From Parus major (Eukaryota; Chordata; Aves; Passeriformes; Paridae), in contig NC_031774.1 in the NCBI RefSeq assembly GCF_001522545.3, forward strand, positions 21,246,370 to 21,310,369: a DNA stretch of 64,000 nucleotides, given 5' to 3'. The notes under the pieces were generated by a model. It was not told where the DNA came from. It saw only the letters and a program-made list of their open reading frames with translations, and did not search any database. Positions 25,401 to 37,400 of the stretch are shown here, piece by piece (position 1 is the stretch's first letter; every line of letters begins with the position of its first letter). Position numbers and translations under genes: made by a program.

Positions 25401-28400
25401 TGTCAGTGACTTCGAACATGTGCTAGCTACAGCAATATGTTAAACAAGCAGAGGTGGGAAATCTTCCTTTTGCCGTTCTTAAATAGCTCTGATTCTTGAA
25501 AGAAGTTTGTGTTGGACAGTATCTTACACTGTTGCCATCCATTTTTTTTCTTTTTAAAATATGGTGGTATGACCCAAAACCTGATTTTTTAATGGTGTGT
25601 TAGAAACTTGCAGCAGAGATGATTGCAGAAAGTGGAAAGGTGCCTATCTGGGACCTAGTCTGCAGTAAAGGGTGTGAATTCTGTGTGACTGTCTCTGTAG
25701 CATGAATCATATAAGCCTTCTAAATTTGGAGAGAATCACCAAGGTTAGTCCCATAACCCTGCCACAATTCATAGCCAAAATCCTTTCCAGAGAGATGGAA
25801 CGAAAAATAGTTTATTTTTGGATGAAAAGAAGAAAAAAAATTAGGTTCATTCTGGCAGTAGCAAGACTGGATCTTCTTCCTTTTAGAAACTTTTCACTCT
25901 TTCTAAATATAGCAAATGTCTGCTGGGAATTTGCCAACTCCCTGTTCCCCTCAATTCCTTACCTCAATTTTTAAAGGTTATCTTAAAGTTAAAAATTTGA
26001 AACACACAGCGTGACTAATGAACTTCCATAAATACACTAAGATCTGGACTAAAAGAGCTTGAGGGAATTCCGAATGAAGTTGGCGCACTTTGCCAGAATC
26101 TCTTCCTCCTGTTTCTTGCACATCTTGCATCCCTGTCGATGCTTAAATTATCTTTCAGGCTGGGTCTTAAAACGATAGCTTTTGGCACAGATGGAGGGGC
26201 TATTTTATTTTATTTTATTTTTTTGAAAAAGGCATCAGTGCCTTTTGACGACGTTTCTTGTCCCCGTGCAGACTGCTGCCTGGAGGTGCACAGTGCTGCT
26301 GAGCATACATAGCACTTCGGGATTCTCTGGGGTGTAAGACACTATATAAATGTAAAATGTTGCCACAGCAACCACATGTCACGCGATTCACTTGCGTAAG
26401 ATGAACAACAGATACTTAGGAAGCGGAGATCCCTTTTGGTTGCTGCTTTTTGTCTCCATATCAATGTGCTCTATGGAGCTGGAGGCTGCAGAGCAGCACC
26501 GTTTTCGAACAGAATTAGAAGTTTCCTCCTGTTGGGGCTGGGTTTTAGAGGATGGGTATTGGTTTCACGTCCGACAATAAAACCGTGCCAGTGTAAAGTA
26601 TTGGAAAAACCCAGTCTAGGAGGTTTAAGTAATACCGTGCAGGTGTGGGCTGAGGGGGAGAAGGCTTTCCCGCGGGGAATCTCCGTGCAGGGAGGCCGGG
26701 CGGCGGCGCGGGGTCCCCGCGGGGGCGGCGGCGCTCGGGGCGGGGTGCGGGGCGCGCCCGCCCGGCCGCGCCGGCCTCTGCTGCCACCTCGCGGCCGCGC
26801 CGCGCACCGCGCCCTCCGCGGGCACTGCGCCTCGCCTCTGACCGCGCTTGAGGGGCTCATTTATTTGTGGAAAAAACGGCGTGACACGGCTTCAGCTGCT
26901 GTCCGCCAGGCAGCTGCTCTCCGGCTCACACCCCGCAGACAACCCCCGCAACCCCCGCAGACAACCCCCTGCAACCAGACAACTGCTGGTGGCAGAGGCA
27001 GCGTCGTGCCCCCCTCGCTGTGGGGCGTGGGTGCGAGGTGCTAAACACGGCGGCTTGTAAACAATGAGAGAATTAACACTCACGCGTTAAAATGGCCTGG
27101 CCTTGTGCTCCCGCATTCCGCAGCGTGTGCGCCGGGATGTTTCCAGTTCAGGAAACTTGGCCAAAGCAGTTAGAATGTCTTTAAAAGCAACATTTGAAGC
27201 ATTTAATTGCTTGAAAATTGTCAGTAATCAGGGGGCATCCAAGTGATCTGATTTATATTTTTCTTTCAGTCAACAATGTGGGAATTGCCTATGCTTATCC
27301 TGAATATTTTCTTGATATTCCAGATCTGGAGAAGGTAAGTGCTTTTGTGGTACCCTCTAGTGTTCTACTGTGGTTAGCGGATGTTACAGAAGTATTCAGG
27401 TTTGGTTAAGGAACACACATAATGAGCTTTTCTGATTAGAATCAAGTGTTCAAAAGCTTGGAGATTCCCATAAGCAGCATAACACAATGCTAATGATGGC
27501 AGTCTCACTTCTTGGTGGTGTTCTTTACGTATTTTCCCTGCTTCTCCTGCTCCTGTCCCTGATCTCATCTGGCTGTTGTTTATGAGCTGCTTTAGCTTGT
27601 GCTGGGGGTTTCTTACGTGACTGAAGGGGAACAAGCAATTTCATAGATGAAAGCTGCGTAGTCCATAACACTTACAAAACTTAAATAAGACCATTTTGGA
27701 CAGTTCATGGTGTAGGGACAATCTTGGTTGTACTGGATACATTGAAAACTCTGATTATGAACAATTTCACTAGTGCATGATTTTCTTTCTGAAACCGTTG
27801 TAGCTCACTGGGTCCATTGTGGTTTTGTGTTTTCTGCTTAAGTGTTGTTAAATACGTCTAGTGTTTGGTTCACCTTCAAATAAGCTCCATGATATTTAGC
27901 AAAAATAATTTAAATAAAAAAAATCCTAGTTTTTTACCTCCTGAATAAACTGAAAGTCATTAAAATGGTGAAGAGTAAAATATGGTAGTTAATTTTAAAA
28001 TGTGTAAAAGATAAGAATTTATTGAAGGTCGTAAATATTGCCAATAGTGTTAGGAAATAGTGTCAAGTGTGATACACCTGTGTGGTTCTGTATTAATGCA
28101 AGTCCCTAATCAAAGAAGAAACCTGACAAAGAGCAATTCACAGACTTTGCTTTGAAAGCCTGTCACTGTTCTTCATACTTTAGCAGGCAGGCAAGGAGAA
28201 AAGGCAGATAATTTATCCCAGAGGATAGTTAAATCCAGAGGATGTATAAATACTGTTGAAACAACTTAAAATGAGTAAACCCCAAAACTTTGTGTTCTTG
28301 CAGACGATCGACAAAATGGTTAACATTAACATCATATCTGTTTGTAAGGTAAGTTACCAACACTTCTTGATAATTCAAAACCAGAAAACAAGATTCAGTT

Positions 28401-31400
28401 GTCTGAGGGAATTACTTTGACCTGTTAGACTACAGGTTCATTTTTTGTCTTGGAGAAACCCAGAAGTTCCAATTGTAATATTGAACTGTTCTGATGGTTG
28501 TGTGAAATGTAATTTGTTGCAAAGATGCCTATTAGCTATTTGAAAGGAGCAAGGTAAGTACATAAAACAGCATTTAATGCTTCTTCACAATTGTTCTTCT
28601 GGTCCTTCTTGTAAATGCTTCATTCTTCTCTCCCTGCATCTGTGTTTTTTGGGGTGGGCAGCCCTTACCTCTGCATGCCTATGGTTTTTGTACACTGTAG
28701 TGAGAAAGCACTTAAATATTTTCTGCAAAGTATATGAGCAAGAAGGAAAACCAAGTTCGCATAAGTGTGCATTAACTTTACATCAGAAGTTGCCTTCACT
28801 TTTTGATATTTAAACTGAAGTTTTTATTGAGAAGAAATCAGCATGACTTCAGGCTAAAACATATGGTGGTTCTCTTGTTAATTAACATGAGGCCCATTCT
28901 AAAATGAGGTTTTCATCCTAGTACAGCAAACCTTAAGAAGGACAGAGGGAATAGCTGCTTACACATCACAGGGATGCTGGTGGTGTATTATCAGTGTAAT
29001 GATGAAACTCCTTGTGAGTATTCACTGCTAAACTTTCTTATGCATGACAGTGTATCTCTATTAGCCAAGGGTTAACCTTCTGCCTCAAAGCTAAAATATT
29101 AGAGGTTTCAAAGACGGCTTGAAAGATTTGACTTTATTGCAACTCTTCTGATTAGGTCAGCTAAAGTAATCTAGTACAGTTCTTTTGTGGAGTCTAAACT
29201 CTGATTTTCATGTGAGGAGGCACAGCACCTCTTAAAACAATGCTTTAATAAGATTCTCACACTTTGTCAAAACAGACAAACAGTGAAAATGCAGCCATTG
29301 CTTGACTGAATGGGAGTTGGTAATGTCAGCTTACTGCTGCAAGTTCTTACTTCTGTGTGTGTTTTGTTTAACAGCTCAGAACTACTTGTTGGAAAGTTAG
29401 AAATGCTATAAGAGAGTCTTCAGAAGCCTTTCACTTGGAAAATGACCGTGGGACTGACAAGTACAAGTTTTCTAGTTGACCAAGGACAGCCCATGGTGTC
29501 TTGTTGTCCCCCTGCAAGATTTAATCAGAGAAGTCAGTTATTAATGAGTTTGCTCTTAAGAAAACTTTCTCTTAAGGAAGTAATTTAAGTTAACTGAGCT
29601 TCTTCAGCTACATCTGAAGAAGTGTGATGTACAGACCTCCTCTGCTGAAGTGTGAGGTCTGTGCTGTGCCAGCAGAGGGAGTGCACTATTCAGTGATAAA
29701 ATAATTTGGGGTGTCAGTCTTCCTGGGAGCATTTTGTTATAGTAGAAAAGTTACAGATTAACTACTTCAGTATGTATTTCTGAAGATGGGAGGGTACTGT
29801 AATAGTTTAAATCAGCATACACCCAAAGTTCCAGAGATGCAGCTAGATTGTGTTGTTTTCATAAGTAATCTAATGCTTCAGTTGTAGTGTCAGTGTTCGT
29901 CAGCAATATAACAAAATTGTCATACAGCTTCCTGTAAGATTTGTGTCCTTTCAAACTCTTCGCAAGAATAGCCAAAAATGGCTATTTTTGACTGAAAATC
30001 TGCTTGCTGTGTGTTAATAGTGGTTTTGCTTCTGTTTGAAAACTTTCTTCTTGACTGTGAACAACTCCTGCTACTGCATTTAATCAGAGTTTGAGCATAA
30101 GATTCCAAGCTTGAAAATGTTTTCTCCTGCATGAGCATGTTGTGTAATTAGACAGTAGGCACGCCAGATGCTTAGTGTTTTGGGGAGAAGAGCACGTTAG
30201 GGATGTGTGCCATCTGTAAGACACTTTTTCAGGAGAACCCACAGAACTAGAGAATCATGGTATGAAAAAAATAAATTTAGGAGAAGTCTGTGTATCTTTT
30301 CACTTAGACTTTTAGGATGTAATCCTGTGAATGTTTAGTTCCATTTTTGAGGTTGATACCATCTCTTATATATATGTGTGTGTGTGTGTATGTATGAATA
30401 TTTGTGTGTGTTTTTTAAAAACAATAAGAAGAATATTCTCCTTGTCTGACTAAAAACAAAGTTTGTGATGGAAGAGAGCACAAAGTTCTTAGGCAAGAAG
30501 CTGAAGGTCTGCTGAAATGTGAAAGTACAGGAAAGGCAGAGCTATTACCTGTTCAGGCTCTGCCCACAGTATCTCCAGATCCTCGTCAGAGGTATGACAT
30601 AACTTATACTGTCATGTTCTAGAGCATTGACATCCACTTCCTTGCCTTTTGGACCAACCTTTGTCAGAGCCTAAAAGATTATGATGTCCTCTGCCCTCTG
30701 AGTAGCCTGCACCATGAGCCGTGAGCAGCACCTTTTGAACAGCACAGCTCTTCTGGTGTGTATGTCAAGTAATTCCAGTTCTGGCTGAAACAGCCCTTGG
30801 ACTTGAAGTGGGCAAGTCAGGATAAATAGCACAGATGGATTATGCAGAAATGTTGAAATCTGCTTTGTTGCCATAAGTATAGGCAATTTTGAAGCATAAT
30901 GCTCATCCCATAACTTTTTGATCCATCTTTTTCTTAATTAATCAGCTCATTTGATTTCCTAGGGGATATGCAGTGTGTAAGAAGGGACACACTGAGAGAG
31001 AAGACGACATGTTCACCTCACAGGACAAATTTTTAGCCTAGTTGGTCCCACTGTTCAGTATTTTTCCCAGCAGCAAAGCATCTAATACTATGGATTTTTG
31101 GCAGGTGTTTTGAGAACCTGTTTTCTGACAGATCTTTTAAAACCTATGTCTTTCCCAAATCCAATTCCATGCTTCCTTGCCTGCCCCCATCGTGTCCTTA
31201 GAGCACTGTTGGATTAGATCACCTGTGAACCATGCAGTCATGCAATTTTGGGGTTCATTCAGTCTAGCATGAAGTGTTAATTACTGTGATTTGCCTTTAA
31301 AACACCCTGTACATCACTGAAGATAAGCCATGTAAAACTGCTTAAAACATGTTGGAAATCTCATGTCTTTTAAAATACTGGTTAAAAAAATTGACAAAAT

Positions 31401-34400
31401 ATCACCCTGTACCCCAGCCAAAGTAGATGCTTTTTAAGCTGTCAGGGCAATATCACATTTTCATGTGTGCAGTGCAGAAGTAACTCTGGTCTTCATATAA
31501 TATACAAACAAATAAGTGTTATGGGTCTTGATGCCATAAATAGAATGAAGATTTTTCATTTGTGGTATTTTCTCAGGAGAGCTTGAGACTTAATACAGTA
31601 GTATACAAGGATCTAATTGACAAATAAATGAGGAAGAAGAGGTAGTGTATATAGTTTCATTATTCTTGTCATAATCTCATCTCAAGTTTCTTGAGGGATT
31701 CAAATAGCAGAACTTTAATGAATGTTGGTAGCAGTTCAGGTAATGTGTGTTTGTATTATAACTTTTGGATATCTTGTTGCATTTTGAGACACAAATATTA
31801 GTGGCGTTGAGTGAAATACCAGGTCAGAATCCCTGGGTTTTTTCATTAACCAGCAAGTGTTGAGAAATCAAAATTGCTCTGTATAGTTCTAATCACAGTT
31901 CCTTTGTATTAACTTCATCTTTGTATTCTACAGCCTTTAGTTTCACTTAGAAAAATAGACTTGATTTGGCTGTTGGCTTAATGTTCTGAAAGCCAAGGGT
32001 TCTAGAACTGCTGTCCCGTGGAAAAAGTGGGTAGGTCTATGAGCACAGAGGATAGCTTCAAATGCTTCAGGTAGCCCTTCTTTGTCCTTTGAAAGCTGCA
32101 AGAGTTACTTGGTATGCAAAGAATTGCAAGTTTATTTCTTTTGCAGCGTCACAATATGCTAATTGCATTGGGAGTGAGGCATAAACTTATTTTCTCTTGA
32201 AAAATGAGCAGGACTAAATAGTGGAGGGAGTGCTGGCTTAGCGGTTGGTTAAGCAAGGAGCTGGATTGGTTTGCAGGCTATTATATTGTGGGGGGATGCA
32301 AATTTTAGGCTTGCAGGTCAGGCTTTCCTTGGAAATTGGCACCAAGAGGTGAAGTGGGAGAGTAAATTATGTACATATACATCCCTTGTGTCTGTGGTAG
32401 TCTTCACATTGATGACTTTACTCATGTTCTATACTGATTGTCAGTACAAAAGGCTAATAGGCTTTACAACATGAAGGATTTTTGTTGTCATATTTGAGAT
32501 GCTTTTAATTTTCTCAAGACTTCAAAATACATAAATGCTTCGTGCTGAACTAAGATATCTGGTGTGAGCTGCCCCTGTAATGGAGGAGTAGTGAGAGGTG
32601 AATTCCACCAGGTTGTGAATCTCAGGCAGGACATGGGAATAACTACCACAAAGTCTGAAACTGTGAATTTAGGAAAGAAAGCAACAACAGAACCCAAAAC
32701 CAATATAAAATTAATAGGAAGATCAGAAATTAGTGTATTTGATAAAGAGGAGAAGTATTTTATGCCGACCTCTGTGTAGAAAGAAGAAAAGCCTGTGGAG
32801 CAGCAATCCTGAAAAGACAGGAGGAAATTATATCTCTCTTGCTCTCTCTCTCCCCAGTGTGTATTCAGATGGGCTAATGCAGCCTAATACTACATCTGTA
32901 AAGGTACCTTAGCAGAAATCAGGTAGTAGTTGCTTGTCCCCTGCAAGAACCCTGTGTGTGTGTGTATTCCAGTCTAGTCAAGAGATTTTTAACATTTATT
33001 CACAGTCGTAATCAAAGAGGGGGTTAGTGATCTAGCCAAGTACATAATACAAGTTTAAAACAGAGAAGGGACAGTTGCCAGTGCTTGGAAAAGGAGTAAG
33101 CATCCTGTGAAGGTGGTCATGAATATCATTCAGATGTTCCAGAGGGAGAAATTCAATGTTGTGGTTTTTCACCTTGCTGACTTTCAGTCTGAGAGTGTAA
33201 TACACAGGAAGCTGGATCAAGGGAAATGTAGTTCTGATAAGTATTTTTAAGCGATCGTCAGAGAATCACTGGGGATTTGTCTTCAAAGTACAAGTAACTT
33301 GGGGAAATTCAGGAAATCCTAGAGTTCTGTGGCTTTCTGTAGATTAGGGGTTGACACAAAAACATATTTTGCCTCTAGAAAAGAGAAAGTTCAGCTTTAT
33401 TATTTGAGCAGTCTTTGTCCTGTGTAAAGGGCAAGAGGAGAAATATGCTTATTTTGAGAGCTTTCAGCTTTTAACTTCAAAAGTTTGTGGCTCTAAATAT
33501 GGAAAACTTCCTCTTCTAAAACTTGCTCAGAGAAAAGTCAGTGAAAATGAGCAGACCTTGTTACTTTTATTGTTGGATTTTTATGTCTGGTGCCCCTGAT
33601 ATGGCCACCTGGGTTACTGTGTGAATTGAGCTTACATCAGGTTTATTTGCTAGTTTCTACAAATACAAATAATTCTTGATTGGCTGGGGGTATGAGCTGC
33701 ATTAAGAAGTTACTGTTTCAAGACAGACACATAAAAAAACTTTCTAGATGCTGAGAATGAGCTTTCACAATCAGTGTAATTACCAGTGCATGAGAACAGT
33801 TCCTTAGTTTTTCTGGTACCATCTGCAGGCAAGGGAACCAGTTAACTTGGTTAAACAACTACTGCATTTGTGAACTTGTGTGGATCCTCTGCCCTGACAC
33901 TCTTGAGTTGGCTCATGGTCACAGTGATGTTTTTGTACATGAGTGGGAGCTCCATGGGGAATTCCTGCTCTTTAAGAAGTTGTGTTGCTCTGAGTTGTTA
34001 AAATTTCACCCCAGGTTTGTGAATGAGGGAAGCTTCTTAGATGCATAACACTGTAGCAAACTTGTCCAAATTCTCAAGCCTCACCCTTTGTTGTATTTGC
34101 CTAGTTCTAGTTATAGAAAGGGTATCATTATACCATTTCAAAGTGGAAAGAATGACATGCAGTTGTAACATCATAGAATGATTTCTCTCTAAATATGCAA
34201 CCGTGGTATTCGATTTCTGGTGTTGTATAACAGTTGTGAGACCCATAAGGTGTGAAGGATGACTTTGAATATTTATCTCACCTTTTCCTGCTGTATTTTA
34301 GTAGTCTGAGTAACATCACTTGAAAGATGTTAAAAATTTTGCATATTAGTATTATTATTTGTTCCAAAGTCTCTACTTCTGAGCTATTGCTTGGACCAGA

Positions 34401-37400
34401 TTGAGAAAATACTACAATGCAGTGATAACTAAGAAGGGGAGGTTTTCTTCGAAGAAAAATCACTGGAAATCCGTGATTATAATTTCCAACTATGTTTGTT
34501 GGTCCTCCAATAGCAGCTTTTAATTGTTGTGCCTGCTTTAGAATGTAAATCTAGCTATAACTCTGTGCATTCTTATATTTGCAAGTAGGAATCTTTGCTT
34601 TGTTAGGGTAAAAGTGGTGTTACTTTTTCCAGAACTAGAAAGTAGAGGACAGGTTTCGTGAGGAAGAGTGGACAATGCAACCAGTGTTTGCCAGGAATGT
34701 AATAAATGCAGTTGCAAATAAAAGGGCATCAAGAAATGATAGTTGCCTATAAAAGATTATTGAACTGGTCTGTAATCAGTCTCTGCCTTAAGTTAGTCAT
34801 TTGCCCTGAGCATCCTGGAACTTGAGATCTGGATGGTTAGGTATGAAAGAAGTTGACTTAAAAACAAAGCAACCCTCCACACCAACTGTACCCCAGACTC
34901 CATGATAGCACTATATGTGCATTAAAGGAAAACACACACAAAAAAATAGAGTGCAACAACCGCTCCTCATGGTAGTCTGCCAAATACAACTTTTACAGAC
35001 CCTGTAAAATATCAAAGATTAACAGCTTCTGATGTTGAGTAGTCTGTCCTGGACAAATTTGTCAGATGGACATGCTCCAATGTAAATTTTCAAAAAGAAA
35101 AAGCACTTTGTTTTAGATGAACTGGCAGTTTTCACGTAGCCCAACTACTTGTCTGGAATTACCCGAGTCTTCAGAGTCTTGGGAACATTTGTATTTTCAA
35201 CTGTAGCACTCATATTTCTGTGGAAAGTAGTATTCTTTCAAAAAAAAGGTCATGTGAAGGAAGCTTAACCATGTTCAATAATCACCAGCTGAAGGCGCTC
35301 TTTAGGGTAGCTCCCAACCTCTCCTTTGGGCTTCCTGACACTTCCTTCCACCTGTATTAAATTGCCTTCAAAGAACTGTAAAGTTCTCTGACATCCTGCA
35401 TGCAAATTCCTGTAGATTGCCTTGCAAGGCTTTGCCATTTATGAAATACACACCATTGCAGAACTAACTGACTATCTTTAAACAAGACACAGCTAAAATT
35501 TGGATTCTTTATCTGGGAGATATTAATTCAGTTCTAGATGTTTAGGTTTTGAAATGCCTTTTTCCATAATGGCGTGTCTGAAATTACAGCTATTGCAGAT
35601 GAGTGTGAACCAGTTTGGCTGTTTTGGATAAGGATCATACAATACAAGCACAGGTGGACACCACTGACACCGTTATTAGTGATAAAACTACATTTCTGCT
35701 ATTAATTGTTTTATTTGAATTAATGCTGAAAATATTTTACATGTGTGCACAGTGTATAAAATTGCCAGACCTGAGTATGGCTGCAGAATACTCTGCCAGC
35801 ATTTTTCCAATCATGCACTTTGAGTGTGCAGTTGGCTGGGTCAGGTGAGTCTGACTCAGAACACTGCCTTCTGTTATCTTGCTCTTTAAAAATAATGGTA
35901 TTTTTACATCAAGGTACTGAATATTCATAAGTATATTTTCTTCACAAATCACAAAGGTGTAAAAATACTGATAGAAATTTTTACCTTATTTCACAGAATT
36001 TTGAAGTTCCCTCAAAATAAGAATTTTAGTAAAACAAATGGAAGTGATGTTGAGTATGAAGCCCAGTTTTGCCATCAGTATTTTTCTGTGGAGGGGAAAA
36101 AAATTGATTGCCTGTCCAGCTGAACTTCAGAAACAAACCATTTAACACAGTTGGTAGTGAGAGACTTCTCAATTTCTCCCCCAAATTGTGTACCTATTGC
36201 TGTATTTCAGCTGTCAATGGCTTCATAGTTTTTTTTATTTTATGTAAGTCCAGCAATTATTGTAGCATATTTTAGTAGCCAGCGGGTTTGTGATAAACTG
36301 TTAGAGCTGCTTGGTGGGTTGTAATTTGGACTTAGACCAATGAATGCATTTGTGTGGATTTATGACAAAGTTTCTAACATGGGGTCTCCTCTGCAGTGGG
36401 AAATTGTGTACTGTTTTTTCAGATCATTTATGCGTTGCCTAAGGGAAGGCAATTCCAGTCCATGTCCGCGTGCCAATCTGTGGAGATGATATGCAGCATT
36501 ACACTGCCCTGAGAGGCAAGAAACAGTATGCTGCTTTTGCCAAGGGATCTGTGGAAGAGATCATAAAACTTGGATCAGATAAAAGCTCTTCCAATCTTGA
36601 ACTAGTCTTAAAATCAGCCCAAATCATTCTTCATCCTTTAAGATTAAAAGAAATAGTTGTTTCTACATCTCTTTTGAAGCATTAGTGTATGAAAAAGCTC
36701 ATGTATGCTTAAACTTAATACTAGAGGGTTTTTTGAAGCTGCATCAGATCTGTTTAGCTTGTTGATGCTTATCAGCTCTGAATACTTAGTTTGACTTCTG
36801 GGGCAGTGCTGACAGCTAAGTGTGTCAACAGCTGACTTCATGAAAGGAAGGCCTGTTCACCTCCTGCCTGTACAGTCCCATATCAAAACTGTCATGCAGT
36901 GTGGCTGATGGCAGAATCTATTCTAAGGAAGAAATGCCAATAAAATGCAAAACACAACCCTTCTCTGGCATTTTCTTTGTGTGTCTGCAATCAACTGAGA
37001 TTGTTTTCTTTTGTGTTTTTTTTCCTATTTTTTTTTCTCCTTTTTTCCTGAAAAGGTATGTTTTATAATTAAAAAATAAAAACAAACAAACAATAAAACC
37101 TCAAACCCAGACTGAATCATATGTAAGGACTAATGTAGTCGTGATAATAAAATGAGTAGCTTCCTACAATAAAAATGGTTTCTTTGTAGTGAAAGTGCTT
37201 ACAGGTGTTTTGTGTGCCTGTATATGCTGATTTCTTTTGTGTGTGTTTTTCTTTCCATACTATTCAAATATTCAGTGTTATATTTTATGCTATCAAGGTA
37301 ATTTGGGATCAGTGGGAGTATCATTACATTTTGGTGTATGCTGGTTTTAGTATTTTATTACCTACCTCCCATGTTCTCAAAAACCTTGTTAGAATACATT

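Larger units (their letters stand above)
26640..27050. promoter_or_regulatory. Intronic CpG island in HSD17B12 intron 4
   Basis: A GC-rich stretch, sharply distinct from its AT-rich surroundings, has many CpGs and G-runs (densest 26690-26830). It ends about 220 bases before exon 5. It could be an alternative promoter, an antisense or non-coding RNA promoter, or an insulator/enhancer. No complete gene starts from it in the sequence I can read. Confidence 0.75.
22604..27269 (+). other. HSD17B12: HSD17B12 intron 4
   Basis: A 4.7-kb intron holding a CR1 fragment, an A16 run, an X-box-like motif, an ATTTT repeat and the intronic CpG island. Its donor (GTTTGT) is the weakest of this gene's donors in the window. 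Confidence 0.85.

Noticed and set aside
26436..27044. A 202-residue open frame and antisense partners in the intronic CpG island
   Set aside because: Open only because of GC content; the translation is low-complexity Arg/Pro/Ala. No splice or start context supports a gene.
27218..27334. Possible alternative first exon reading from the intron into exon 5 in frame
   Set aside because: The frame is open from 27218, but it begins with TTG and is preceded by an in-frame TGA, so there is no ATG. ATGs further upstream lead only to short unrelated frames.
34170..34190. TCATAGAATGATT, suggestive of the reverse complement of a CR1 3' end
   Set aside because: The sequence that follows lacks the CR1 body (no GGTTGGAAGGGACCTTT-like block), so it is a chance match.
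36470..36685. 71-residue open frame in intron 6 with a protein-like composition
   Set aside because: Read fully, it matched nothing I recognise. No splice sites with matching phase or neighbouring exons are visible.
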